A DNA stretch of 64,000 bases from Bacillota bacterium (GTDB taxonomy: Bacteria; Bacillota; Clostridia; Lachnospirales; Lachnospiraceae), in NCBI GenBank assembly GCA_023437365.1, contig JAEZGK010000103.1, positions 193,878-257,877 on the forward strand, in the 5' to 3' direction. The notes below the pieces were generated by a model. It searched no databases and was not told the DNA's origin. It saw only the letters and a program-made list of their open reading frames with translations. Within the stretch, counting starts at the first letter, position 1. Every line of letters starts with the position of its first letter. Of the stretch, positions 1 through 9,243 are shown one piece after another. Made by a program: the position numbers and the translations under genes.

Positions 1-569
1 TCCGTTATAGTCTTTGTCACACCCTGCTTTTCCATACCCGACAGAGTAGCCGCAGAGATATTTAGCCTGCTTCGGACAGTCTCATAATCCAGTACCTGCT
101 CCTTCAGCAATGCTTCTAAAAGACGCAGCCTGGCTTTATTATTCTTTTTCTGATATTCGAAATACAGCTGATTGGCTGCTTCCATGCCCAGTACCAGCTG
201 TATGCTTTTTTGCTCTTTAATTTTGACAGACTTTCTGACCGGAATCACGGTCTTTAAGGAATCGTTCATAGTCCCGCCGAAGTTTTCCTTGATCCAGTAG
301 GCGAGATAAATCAGATGGCTTTCTATCATTGGGGCATCTGTCACGACCCTGCTGATTGGTTTAATCAAATCCGGATTAAGCTTCGGCTCGGCGGAAAGTT
401 CCACGATATAACCATTAATCTGCCGGTTACCTTTTCCGAAGGGTACCACAACCAATGCTCCGATTACAGCCTGGGAACAAAGCTCCTCCGGAACCGCATA
501 TTGATATGTCTTATCCAGGTTTTCATGGGAAATATCAATGATGATATCTGCATAGCTTTGTACAGACAT
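1..569 (-). CDS. priA: Primosomal protein N' (PriA), N-terminal part, cut by window edge
   Basis: About 189 residues of an open frame run off the left edge of the window. PriA is the replication-restart helicase that rebuilds the primosome on stalled forks. Seen here are the PriA 3'-DNA-binding domain (start MSVQSYADIIIDIS, then the barrel with VPFGKGNRQINGYIV) and the beginning of the winged-helix region; the DEXH helicase core would lie outside the window. The ATG at 567-569 has an AAGGAGG site just upstream. It follows murE in the same direction by 24 bases, so the two are probably co-transcribed. Family assignment is from the N-terminal domain only. Confidence 0.85.
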   Translation of the reverse strand, partial: MSVQSYADIIIDISHENLDKTYQYAVPEELCSQAVIGALVVVPFGKGNRQINGYIVELSAEPKLNPDLIKPISRVVTDAPMIESHLIYLAYWIKENFGGTMNDSLKTVIPVRKSVKIKEQKSIQLVLGMEAANQLYFEYQKKNNKARLRLLEALLKEQVLDYETVRSRLNISAATLSGMEKQGVTKTIT

Positions 570-593
570 AATGGCCTCCTTCGTATGATATTC

Positions 594-2060
594 CTAGATG
601 TGCTTTACCTCGGCAGCCGCCTCCCGGATCAGTTCCCTATCATCCATGTGATACTTCACACCCTTGATTTCCTGATAGTCCTCATGGCCCTTTCCGGCAA
701 TGACAATGACATCTCCTTCTTCGGCATGCCCGATTGCATAACGAATGGCTTCCTTCCGATCCAGAATCGCAATATATTTTCCCGGACCCTTTTGGACACC
801 TACTACAATATCATTCAGGATATCCTGAGGCTCTTCAAATCTTGGATTATCCGAAGTCACTATCGTAAAATCGGCCATGTTGGAAGAGACCTCTCCCATC
901 TCGAAGCGTCTGCTTCTGGAACGGTTACCACCGCACCCGAACAGACAGACCAGTCTCTTCGGCTGATATTCCTTCAGAGTAGTAAGCAGACTCTGTAGGC
1001 TCATGGCATTGTGGGCATAGTCGAGCATGACGTTAAAATTCTCAGATACCGGAACCAGCTCTACTCTGCCTCTGACATTCACATGGGACAGGGCTTTTAG
1101 GATTTCCTCGTTGCTCACCTTGAAATGTCTGCAGAGAGAGATTGCACAAAGAGAGTTATATACGTTAAATTTACCCGGAATATTCATATTGACGGACAGC
1201 TTCATCAATCCGTCCACATCATAGGCAATTCCAAGAAAACCGGGCTGCTGTATGAGTCGGATATGCTTCGCCCTGATATCAGCCCTCCCGTCAAAACCGA
1301 AGGTTTCAACCTCACAGGTATGACCCTTCAGTATTTCTCCGGCATGTTCGTCATCTATATTCACCAAGCCTAGCTTACACTGCTGAAACAGCTTTGCTTT
1401 GCTGGTCAGATAATCATTGAAATCCGTATGCTCCGCTCCTCCGATATGGTCCTCCCCGAGATTTGTGAAGATACCATAGTCAAAGGTAAAGCCAGCAACA
1501 CGATTCAGCTTTAAGCCCTGGGAAGAAACCTCCATCACGACACATTCGCAGCCTGCAGCTACCATATCAGCAAAGGTTTCCTGTAGGGTATAGGATTCCG
1601 GAGTAGTATTACTTGCAGGAATCACCCTGTCTCCTATGATGGTCTCAATCGTACCGATTAAGCCGACTTTTCTCCCTGTGTTCTCCAGTATTGATTTAAT
1701 CATATAGGTAGTGGTGGTCTTTCCCTTAGTTCCCGTTACTCCGATGGTGGTAAGCTTCCCCGCGGGATAACCGAAATAAGCTGCCGACATACAGGCAAGT
1801 GCCAGTCTGGAATCAGTTACCTTAATTACCGTACCCTCCTTCGGAAGGGCAATCTCCTGCTCGATGACTATAGCTGCGGCACCCTTTTCAATCGCCTCTG
1901 CCGCAAAGCTGTGACCGTCATAGACTGCTCCCGAGATACAAATAAAGACGCAGCCCGGTACCACCTTGCGTGAGTCATAAATTAACTCTGTTACTTCCTG
2001 ATCCTCCTTGCCCTGAAGGCATGTATATTCCAGTTTTTCCAACATATTCAATAAATTCAT
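594..2060 (-). CDS. murE: UDP-N-acetylmuramoyl-tripeptide synthetase MurE
   Basis: Cytoplasmic Mur ligase of about 488 residues that adds the third amino acid to UDP-MurNAc-L-Ala-D-Glu in peptidoglycan synthesis. The Mur ligase N-terminal domain is followed by the ATP loop GTKGKTTTTYM in the central domain, the carbamylated-lysine region, and a C-terminal domain with DNPRFEEP. The DNPR motif is the known signature of meso-diaminopimelate-adding enzymes, so this cell wall is probably mDAP type. An in-frame ATG exists 14 codons upstream, but the start used here (2058-2060) has AAAGGAGG seven bases before it. priA follows closely. Confidence 0.95.
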   Translation of the reverse strand: MNLLNMLEKLEYTCLQGKEDQEVTELIYDSRKVVPGCVFICISGAVYDGHSFAAEAIEKGAAAIVIEQEIALPKEGTVIKVTDSRLALACMSAAYFGYPAGKLTTIGVTGTKGKTTTTYMIKSILENTGRKVGLIGTIETIIGDRVIPASNTTPESYTLQETFADMVAAGCECVVMEVSSQGLKLNRVAGFTFDYGIFTNLGEDHIGGAEHTDFNDYLTSKAKLFQQCKLGLVNIDDEHAGEILKGHTCEVETFGFDGRADIRAKHIRLIQQPGFLGIAYDVDGLMKLSVNMNIPGKFNVYNSLCAISLCRHFKVSNEEILKALSHVNVRGRVELVPVSENFNVMLDYAHNAMSLQSLLTTLKEYQPKRLVCLFGCGGNRSRSRRFEMGEVSSNMADFTIVTSDNPRFEEPQDILNDIVVGVQKGPGKYIAILDRKEAIRYAIGHAEEGDVIVIAGKGHEDYQEIKGVKYHMDDRELIREAAAEVKHI

Positions 2061-2322
2061 GGATCGTCCTCCTTTATTAAAGTAGGCCTGAGGTATAAGC
2101 ACAATTTCATAGCTAATATCAAGCTCTATATAATATATTTTATTTATGGCATCCTTTTGTTATATTCTTACTCTGATGGCTCAACCTTAATTATAGCTTT
2201 TACTCAACCTGTTTGTAAAGAAAAAGATGGGTTAAGAAAGCTGTCTGCTGTCTTATCCCACCTGTTATGGATTAGATTTCTTATGCTATTTTATGATACA
2301 ACTTACTTATGTATCCCTCTTT

Positions 2323-3099
2323 CTATACAAGAAGCTCCCCTTCCAGATATGTGACCGCTTTCCCGCTAATCAGGACACGCTCTCCCAGATCCCTGCACTT
2401 TAAATATCCTCCTCGTCTGGACAGCTGCCGTGCCGTAAGCTCTGTCTTAGACAGGCGTTCGCTCCAGAATGGAATTAATTCCGTATGGGAGGAGCCGGTG
2501 ACCGGGTCTTCAGGAATACCGACATTCGGGATAAAAAAGCGAGATACGAAATCACAGTCTGTGCCTTTGGCAGAAACGATGACAGCATATACATCCTTCA
2601 GCTTACTAAGCAGCGAAAAATCAGGCTTAATTGCAGCAACAGCCTGATCACTTTCAACGATTGCCAAGAGGTCTCTGGAACAATAGGTTTCCAAAACTTT
2701 TATGCCAAGTGCTTCTTCAAGCAAATCAGGTTTTTTACAAGCAACCGGCTTACGAGAAGGAAAATCCATTGTATAATAATCTCCGTCCTTTGTCACCGTT
2801 AATACTCCGCTTAAGGTATGGAAGTCAACTTTTTCCATCGTCCGGTCCACATAACTCATCAGAATGTGAGCACTCCCAAGGGTTGCATGCCCGCACAAGT
2901 CAATCTCAGCCTCTGGTGTGAACCACCGCAGGTCATAATACCCCTCTCGTTTTACCAGAAAGGCTGTTTCAGACAGATTATTTTCAAATGCGATCTTCTG
3001 CATCAGTCCATCCTCGATCCTCCGGTCCAGCAGACAGACTCCCGCAGGATTCCCCCCAAAGGGCTGCTCAGAAAAAGCATCCACTACATAATATTTCAT
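2323..3099 (-). CDS. PhzF family isomerase/epimerase-like protein
   Basis: About 258 residues of the diaminopimelate-epimerase-fold PhzF family. Visible marks are the N-terminal DAFSEQPFGGNPAGVC, NLSETAFL with the family's catalytic glutamate, DLCGHATLGSAH, and GIPEDPVTGSSH near the C-terminus. PhzF itself isomerises trans-2,3-dihydro-3-hydroxyanthranilate in phenazine synthesis, but most bacterial homologues stand alone with unknown substrate, as here; no phenazine genes are nearby. The start at 3099 has AGGAGG seven bases upstream and is preferred over an upstream in-frame ATG that would add 34 unrelated residues. Confidence 0.88.
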   Translation of the reverse strand: MKYYVVDAFSEQPFGGNPAGVCLLDRRIEDGLMQKIAFENNLSETAFLVKREGYYDLRWFTPEAEIDLCGHATLGSAHILMSYVDRTMEKVDFHTLSGVLTVTKDGDYYTMDFPSRKPVACKKPDLLEEALGIKVLETYCSRDLLAIVESDQAVAAIKPDFSLLSKLKDVYAVIVSAKGTDCDFVSRFFIPNVGIPEDPVTGSSHTELIPFWSERLSKTELTARQLSRRGGYLKCRDLGERVLISGKAVTYLEGELLV

Positions 3100-3268
3100 A
3101 ATTACCTCCTTTGGCATACTTAACCGCCCCATGCATTTTATGCACCAAGCAACCTTGCTGCCACGATTTATTATTGGAAACTTTAGCATATACTGAAGCA
3201 CGATACAACCATAAAATTGTCTTCACGACAATTCTATACCTACACGACAAAAGGTCCCTCCGTCAAAA

Positions 3269-3973
3269 TCAATCCAGTTCTACTATGCGTAAATCAGGGA
3301 ACCGAGAACTGATGATTTCCGCAGTCAGATTAATCCAGCTTTCACATTGATTCAGGATGATGGCATCCTGGGTTATGACATTTCCGAGTCTCTGTAAAAT
3401 CACATCCGGATTATCTACAAGCTCAATCTTCGTCTGAAAAGGATATCGCTCCAATCCCTCCTGCAGCTTCTGCTTCAGTCTTCCGGAATTGGATACCGGG
3501 GCATCCAGATAAAAGATGGCTTCTTTACAGCCAAGTAGCTTGAATTCCTCTCCGATCAGACGGATTGCCTCCTCTGTCTTATCAATGATCCGATAGGTTC
3601 CGCGCAGTCCGGCAAGATCACGCACGGTTTTATCCATACATCGAATCAGTGTCGAGTTCGAGAGTGCGACTTCCAGTGTGATAATAACATTAAACCCATC
3701 GATAAATACCTGCTGTTGTGCACCTGGTCGATCCAGTCTCTTCCTTTCACGAAGTGCAAGAAGCTCCTTTTCAGCGGTCGCCCTGACTACTGCGATCCGC
3801 TGCCGCTCAGAAAGCATGTAATGGTTCCCGACAAAGGTAGAGGCCGGTTTGATCCTATAGCCCTGCTCCAGAAGATATAGGATATCCTTCTGCGCTCTGC
3901 GCAGCAGAAGAATACTTTCCTCATTAAACTCCTTTTCATCTGTTTGTACAAAGCCCCGTCTGCATTGTGACAT
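3269..3973 (-). CDS. DUF434-type protein with a PIN-like fold
   Basis: About 234 residues. The N-terminal half (RRGFVQTDEKEFNEESILLL, then SERQRIAVVRAT) resembles the DUF434 family; the C-terminal half carries IDGFNVIITLE, IFYLDAPVSNSGRLK and VITQDAIIL, the spacing of acidic residues expected of a PIN/NYN-like metal-dependent nuclease fold. Function of the family is not established. The ATG at 3971-3973 has GGAGG five bases upstream; the ATG four codons earlier overlaps that site and is less likely. It stands as a single gene, with no close partner on either side. Confidence 0.65.
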   Translation of the reverse strand: MSQCRRGFVQTDEKEFNEESILLLRRAQKDILYLLEQGYRIKPASTFVGNHYMLSERQRIAVVRATAEKELLALRERKRLDRPGAQQQVFIDGFNVIITLEVALSNSTLIRCMDKTVRDLAGLRGTYRIIDKTEEAIRLIGEEFKLLGCKEAIFYLDAPVSNSGRLKQKLQEGLERYPFQTKIELVDNPDVILQRLGNVITQDAIILNQCESWINLTAEIISSRFPDLRIVELD

Positions 3974-4207
3974 GTCTGCCTCCAACTCATTTCAAATCAT
4001 ACTGCAGATATGCTCTGCATTTCCATTCATTGTTCTGCTCTGACAACAATGGGCAATTCTTGCTCATTGCATGCTGCTAGATAATCAGGTTTTCGGTAAA
4101 TACCCAACTTAACCTTTTTCTATATTCTCAAAAATATACAATTTATTTTTTATTTAAGGCATAATTAAAATATATCGAAGGCAAACTAAAAATCAGGAGG
4201 TGGTCTA

Positions 4208-5203
4208 TTGAAACCAAATATTATATATTATGAAGAAAAAGCATTAAATTACTCGCTCGGAAAAGCTCTTTTAGAAAAATATAAGTCGGCCAAATGGGTT
4301 CGAATTGATGACCATAATAATATTCCGGAACTGAGAAGCAACCAGAATTGTGAGTTTGCTAGGATGAAGCAAAATCTTGTAATTGGTATCAGAAAAACTC
4401 ATAAATATGTGCCGAATTCAAAAACCTCTGACTTTTTAGTACCCTATACATCCTCAGGATGTAGTGCTATGTGTCTTTACTGTTATTTAGTATGTAATTA
4501 TAATAAGTGTTCTTATATGCGGCTTTTCGTAAATAGGGAACAGATGCTGGACAAACTCATAAAAACTTCCAATCAGAGCAGTTTTGAACTGACGTTTGAG
4601 ATAGGAAGTAATAGTGACCTGATACTTGAAAATACCATCACTGGTAACCTTGAATGGACAATAGAGAATTTCGGTAAAAACGGCCGAGGATATATAACAC
4701 TTCCTTCTAAATTTCATATGGTAGATTCACTATTAAATCTAGAACACAGGAGTAAGACAATAATCAGAATCAGCGTTAATCCACCTGAAATTATTAAAAA
4801 AGTAGAATTTGGCACCTCTTCTTTGGAAAATAGAATAAATGCGATAAATAGTTTAAATGAAGCCGGATACAAAGTCGGATTACTGGTAGCTCCTGTAATT
4901 TTACTTGAAAACTGGGAGGTTTTATATAGAGAATTATTTGATATTCTAGTTGAAACATTATCTCAAAAGGTCAAGGATGAGATGTTTTTTGAAGTAATTT
5001 TCATGACATACAGTTATATTCATAGAATGATTAACAACGAAGCTTTTCCAAATGCAATTGACTTATATGATAATAATATAATGACAGGAAGAGGACGGGG
5101 GAAATACTGCTACAACTCTATTACAAAAGAAAAAGGAGGAGAATTCTTAAAAAATGAAATTACAAAGCACTTTCCTAAGAGCAAAATCATGTACATTGTA
5201 TAA
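4208..5203 (+). CDS. Spore photoproduct lyase family radical SAM protein, catalytic Cys replaced
   Basis: 331 residues, about the length of Bacillus SplB, which repairs the spore photoproduct (thymine dimer) at germination using S-adenosylmethionine and a 4Fe-4S cluster. The radical SAM motif is CX3CX2C at C85, C89 and C92. Further family matches are LVIGIRKTHKY, KFHMVDSLL, FGTSSLENRINA and AGYKVGLLVAPV. The region equivalent to SplB FEASCTSD reads FEIGSNSD, so the H-atom-donating Cys141 is serine (S134). Other cysteines (C96, C101) could substitute, or the substrate may differ. Start is TTG with AGGAGG seven bases upstream. The gene is visibly more AT-rich than its neighbours, which may indicate transfer. 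Confidence 0.8.
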   Translation: MKPNIIYYEEKALNYSLGKALLEKYKSAKWVRIDDHNNIPELRSNQNCEFARMKQNLVIGIRKTHKYVPNSKTSDFLVPYTSSGCSAMCLYCYLVCNYNKCSYMRLFVNREQMLDKLIKTSNQSSFELTFEIGSNSDLILENTITGNLEWTIENFGKNGRGYITLPSKFHMVDSLLNLEHRSKTIIRISVNPPEIIKKVEFGTSSLENRINAINSLNEAGYKVGLLVAPVILLENWEVLYRELFDILVETLSQKVKDEMFFEVIFMTYSYIHRMINNEAFPNAIDLYDNNIMTGRGRGKYCYNSITKEKGGEFLKNEITKHFPKSKIMYIV

Positions 5204-5268
5204 GTAAGCATGAATAGTACAACGACAGCTTAGATGAAAAAGAAATTATTCCAAGCTTCGTAATAAAC

Positions 5269-5292
5269 GCAGGTACCTGATTAGTTACCTGC
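5269..5292 (+). terminator. Weak hairpin after the SPL-family gene
   Basis: Seven-base perfect stem (GCAGGTA and TACCTGC) with a ten-base loop, 66 bases after the stop codon. Only TTAAAT follows, not a clean T run, so termination here is uncertain. Confidence 0.35.
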
Positions 5293-5479
5293 TTAAATCA
5301 ACGTTATTGTCTCACACATATACAAGATAAATTATAAATGTATTTTATTAATAATTGCTTCAATTTTACTTTTTTTCATTAGCTTCAGGTTTTTATGTTT
5401 CCCGTGCTCATGACTAGGATGATATTGCATCACTGGTTTTAACAGCATCATGATTTTGTCATCTGGTAAATCATTTTAA

Positions 5480-7321
5480 TCATGCGAACGACTCAACCTT
5501 TATATGCTCCAGCAAAATAAATAGTTTATTGATTTCTAAAGGTTTCCCCCATAAGAATCCTTGAATATAATCGCAGTCCTGATTTCGAAGATATTCCAGC
5601 TGCTGCTTCGTTTCAACTCCCTCAGCCACAACCCCAATCTCCATTTTATGAACCAATGAAATGATAGAACCTATCATCTGCTTGCCTGAAGTTATGTTAG
5701 TAATACTATCAACAAACGATTTATCAATTTTTAAGGTATCAATAGGTAACTTCTGCAGATAACTTAAAGAGGAATATCCCGTTCCAAAGTCATCCAGAGC
5801 TATTTTGATTCCCATGTCTCTCAATTCAGTAAAAATCCCTACCACATTTTCTATTGATGATATTAATACTGATTCGGTAACTTCCAGTTCCAAATATCTC
5901 CCACTACACTTTGTCTCTTCAAGAACACTTTTCACCATCTGCACAAAGGAAGGATCAATTATTTGCACTGAAGATACATTAACCGATATTACAACATCAA
6001 CATGGTATTCATTTTGAATGCTTTTAACCAATTTGCATGCTTCTTTTAGAATCCATTCTCCCATTGGAACTATATATCCTGTTTCTTCTGCCACTGGTAT
6101 AAAATCATTCGGACTAATCAGCCCTAAATCGGGTGACCTCCATCTAACAAGTGCTTCAAATCCCCTAAGCTGTTGTGAATCCGTACAATATTGGGGTTGA
6201 AACACAAGAAAGAGTTCATTATTTTGAAGCGATGCTCTCAATCTTTTCTCAAATTCGATTTTCTTAAGAACCTCATTTTTCATTTCTTTATTAAAAAACT
6301 GAACCCCATTTTTCCCATTATCCTTTGCCTTGTACATTGCAGTATCTGCGCACTTAAGAAGCTCTGCCGAATCAACACCATCTTTTGGATAGATAGAAAT
6401 TCCAAAGCTGGCGCTGATAGCAAACTCTGAGTTTTCAATAATAAAACTCTCTGTTAACGCAACTCTTAAGCCTTCCACATATTCAAAAATTTCTGATTCC
6501 TTTAATTTACGCTGGATTATAAGTGCAAATTCATCTCCACCCAAACGCCCAAGCATATCCTCCTTGTGAATAAGGGTCTGCAATCTTAAGGCCGTAGCCT
6601 TTAGCAACAAATCGCCTATATGATGCCCCTTTGAATCATTAATTCTCTTGAAATTATCTAAATCAATGAAAACCACCACAAAGTTCTCTTTCGTATTCAA
6701 TGAAAGCATTGCTAATAGATCAAGTCTATTGATAATCATTTTACGATTCGGCAGCTCCGTTAAAACATCAATAAAAGCAAGATAATTTAATTTTTCTTCT
6801 TTCTCTTCCATTAATTTATTATATTCCGTTAATTGTACATTTTGCAGACGAAATTCTTCCTCTTTCGCTGTGATTTCTTCGTATAGTGCACAAAGCTCTT
6901 CTTTTTGTTGGATAACCTCTTTCAATTCAATATTCAAACGTTCAACAAAAAACAAAATTATACTAACAGTAATAATCGTACAGATAGGAACAATAATTCC
7001 TGGTAACGCACTGAGATTTCCGTAAACAATAACTGCTCTCGTAACTAAAATACTTTGTAGCATATTAATAGCTACTGCAATGATATAACCACTTTTTTTA
7101 ACATTAACAACCAAGAAGGTTGATAGGATGACCTGAAGCTGAGATATGATACCACTGATATTCTGACTGGTGGATTTTTTTGACTGAATGAACATAGTTA
7201 TCAAAAAAAGCAATATACATATACTTATTTTTAACCAAGTAACATACGTCTTTTCGTTCGCTTTCGTAGTATTATCCAAATAGCGATTTATAAAAACTGC
7301 GTTGTTTCGATTTGTTACCAT
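5480..7321 (-). CDS. Membrane GGDEF-EAL protein (cyclic di-GMP synthesis and hydrolysis)
   Basis: 613 residues. Residues about 25-125 form four probable membrane helices, followed by a charged coiled coil (LKEVIQQKEELCALYEEI) to about residue 175. The GGDEF domain has an intact GRLGGDEFALI. The EAL domain has EALVRW, NVSSVQ, ELEVTESVL, DDFGTGYSS, KIDKSFV and AEGVE, all residues needed for phosphodiesterase activity. Both activities therefore look possible. The inhibitory I-site that is normally RxxD five residues before GGDEF reads HKED, so feedback inhibition may be weak. Start has AGGAGG six bases upstream. It is a single gene; the signal sensed by the membrane part is unknown. Confidence 0.93.
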   Translation of the reverse strand: MVTNRNNAVFINRYLDNTTKANEKTYVTWLKISICILLFLITMFIQSKKSTSQNISGIISQLQVILSTFLVVNVKKSGYIIAVAINMLQSILVTRAVIVYGNLSALPGIIVPICTIITVSIILFFVERLNIELKEVIQQKEELCALYEEITAKEEEFRLQNVQLTEYNKLMEEKEEKLNYLAFIDVLTELPNRKMIINRLDLLAMLSLNTKENFVVVFIDLDNFKRINDSKGHHIGDLLLKATALRLQTLIHKEDMLGRLGGDEFALIIQRKLKESEIFEYVEGLRVALTESFIIENSEFAISASFGISIYPKDGVDSAELLKCADTAMYKAKDNGKNGVQFFNKEMKNEVLKKIEFEKRLRASLQNNELFLVFQPQYCTDSQQLRGFEALVRWRSPDLGLISPNDFIPVAEETGYIVPMGEWILKEACKLVKSIQNEYHVDVVISVNVSSVQIIDPSFVQMVKSVLEETKCSGRYLELEVTESVLISSIENVVGIFTELRDMGIKIALDDFGTGYSSLSYLQKLPIDTLKIDKSFVDSITNITSGKQMIGSIISLVHKMEIGVVAEGVETKQQLEYLRNQDCDYIQGFLWGKPLEINKLFILLEHIKVESFA

Positions 7322-7668
7322 GTGATTCCTCCTATGCTTCAGTTCAATTTTACTTTACATATTCCGGATACGATTACACAAGATGTCCAAACCTTTGGTT
7401 GTCTTCAATTCCCATTTTATTACATTTTTATTCTAATTTCAAGCAAAATGTATATATTTATCACATTAATATTACAGAAGCATTTCTTCACCGGATAAAC
7501 AAGAAGGATCAGCTGATAAAAGGGGCTGTTGCAAAACACTCTGATAGCCGGAGTAAGGATACAGGCATCCCGTCATGCACTGTTTGCCGAACAGTGCATG
7601 ACGGGATGCCTGTATCCTTACTCGTTCCTATTCAAGGAGTTTTGCAACAGCCCCTTTGTCGATAACGA
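7322..7668. other. Gene-free stretch between GGDEF-EAL and S41 genes
   Basis: The stretch holds the promoter side of the GGDEF-EAL gene and, at 7519-7657, the nested palindromic element described separately. The open frame on the plus strand here is translated palindrome plus leader and shows no protein-like features. Confidence 0.6.
7519..7657. repeat. Nested palindromic element, copy 1 (139 bp)
   Basis: The outer arms are 19-base perfect inverted repeats (7519-7537 and 7639-7657) beginning AAAGGGGCTGTTGC. Inside them lies a second perfect 34-base stem (7551-7584 with 7590-7623) with a five-base loop TGCCG. The two stems are separated by 13 and 15 unpaired bases. It begins 12 bases after the stop of the S41 gene, so as RNA on the minus strand it would also serve as that gene's terminator. 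A second copy begins at 63858 with three substitutions over 75 bases; a diverged relative lies at 46208-46296. No obvious target duplication was found. Confidence 0.85.
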
Positions 7669-8985
7669 TTAGTTTTCCAATACATAATCAAGTACAGGAT
7701 CTTTGCCTTCCTGAATTGCCTCATAGTCAAAAGGAATCACCATCTGCGGCTCAATACCTCTTCCTTCCAGCATCGTATTATCATACCAGTAATACCGTTC
7801 CATTGACATGGTAAATTCTATTCCACCCGGAAGTACCTTAGGTATTGCATCCGAGTAATAGCCCGCTGTCTTCTCACCGATGACTGTTACTTCCCGATTC
7901 GGATTGGCTAAAATATCTCTTATCAATGTCTCGGCAGCACTAATCGTATAACCACTGGTTAAAATTATCAATTCACCTTTATAATACTCCTTCTCAGGCT
8001 TCACGTATACACTTTGTAAATCTGTAAATACCCCATGATGATACGTTTGCTTCTTATAGGTCAGATACTCTTTGTCGGTAAAATATCCGGCAATCGTCAA
8101 AGCCGCCTCATCATAACCTCCGGGACTGAATCTCAGGTCAAGAATAATCTTATCCATATCCTGAAACTCGCGGATTACTCTGTTCATTGCTTCTCTGGTA
8201 GTCCGTGATTTATCAAGCTTCGTCACTCCTATCCCCTGGATAATGACATACCCCATATCCGGCTTAAGTGTTCCATAACGGATATAGCAATCTTTAAACC
8301 GATAATAGTTCTTTAGATATTTCTCCTTTATCACATTGACCAATTGCTGAGCCATTTTGATATTCTCCATCCAATACGGAAGATAATCCGATGGGCAGTA
8401 GGATTGATCTCCAAGCTTAATCTCTACATGCCCATCATCCAGCTTTGCTACCATATCACACATCGCCTGATATACTTCTTCCTCCGAGCTTTGGTCATTA
8501 ATCAGAGAAGAGCTTTTTTTATACTCTTCCTTGAAATCAACACCATACAGATCGGCAAAGGCATAATTTTCCTGCAAAGTCTCATAAAACATCTGAAGCT
8601 TTGCAGCTTGGCATTCCTTTGTTACAAGAAACAGTTTTTCAAAACAATCATTATTTTGTCTGCTCATCACATAGGTTGTGCGCGACCCTTGATCTATCAT
8701 ATGTAATGCGTTATCCTCTATCTCTATTCTGAATTTCCCTAAACCGCAATAAAGAGTGTCTCCTATGATTACACCATCATAAGACTTTTCTCTGGTATAG
8801 TAGCTTTCTGTAACAGAATACGCCTTCACTATTGCACCGGTTACCTCAAAACAGAAGCCATAGCCCTCCGTTTGCCAGACACCTGAATATCGTACTGCTC
8901 CTAAGAATGTGATACCTGCAGCCAAAGCAATCGCTCCTATAGCTATTCCCAATACAATCAAACAGTTTTTAAATATTTCTTTCAT
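7669..8985 (-). CDS. Membrane-anchored S41 family (tail-specific) peptidase
   Basis: About 438 residues with one N-terminal membrane helix (residues about 5-30), so the catalytic part is extracytoplasmic. A lipocalin-like N-terminal stretch precedes the S41 peptidase core: DLRFSPGGYD, the catalytic serine in TSGYTISAAETL, and the lysine in GEKTAGYY form the Ser-Lys dyad of C-terminal processing proteases. No PDZ domain is obvious, placing it nearer to the eukaryote-like and Tsp-like small S41 proteins than to CtpA. The start at 8985 follows GAGAGGG; an upstream in-frame ATG lacks a binding site. Substrate unknown. Confidence 0.85.
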   Translation of the reverse strand: MKEIFKNCLIVLGIAIGAIALAAGITFLGAVRYSGVWQTEGYGFCFEVTGAIVKAYSVTESYYTREKSYDGVIIGDTLYCGLGKFRIEIEDNALHMIDQGSRTTYVMSRQNNDCFEKLFLVTKECQAAKLQMFYETLQENYAFADLYGVDFKEEYKKSSSLINDQSSEEEVYQAMCDMVAKLDDGHVEIKLGDQSYCPSDYLPYWMENIKMAQQLVNVIKEKYLKNYYRFKDCYIRYGTLKPDMGYVIIQGIGVTKLDKSRTTREAMNRVIREFQDMDKIILDLRFSPGGYDEAALTIAGYFTDKEYLTYKKQTYHHGVFTDLQSVYVKPEKEYYKGELIILTSGYTISAAETLIRDILANPNREVTVIGEKTAGYYSDAIPKVLPGGIEFTMSMERYYWYDNTMLEGRGIEPQMVIPFDYEAIQEGKDPVLDYVLEN

Positions 8986-9131
8986 TCTTAACCCTCTCCC
9001 AATCATATCGTACCTAGATATCTATCTTTCATATTTCTATCTAATCAGCATCACATAACGCATAGATACACAGGATGCATATACATTAATAACGAATACA
9101 AATAATAACTTTCTTCAACGTTCTGATATGC

Positions 9132-9177
9132 AAAAAAATGCACACGGTACAGCGTTAACGATACTCACCATGTGCAT
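9132..9177 (-). terminator. Terminator of the GH5 gene
   Basis: Minus-strand hairpin whose stem pairs the ATGCACA side at 9138 with TGTGCAT ending at 9177, followed on the minus strand by a run of seven T. It lies 67 bases beyond the GH5 stop codon. Confidence 0.7.
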
Positions 9178-9243
9178 TACTTATGTTGGCATATATTTTT
9201 GATATAAAATATCTAAAGAAGCTTCTGTAAAAAAAATACTTTG

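Noticed and set aside
315..998. 227-codon plus-strand frame over priA and murE
   Set aside because: Antisense to two well-identified genes and without family resemblance.
7312..7665. 117-codon plus-strand frame across the palindromic element
   Set aside because: Its C-terminal half is the translated inverted repeat and it lacks a start signal.
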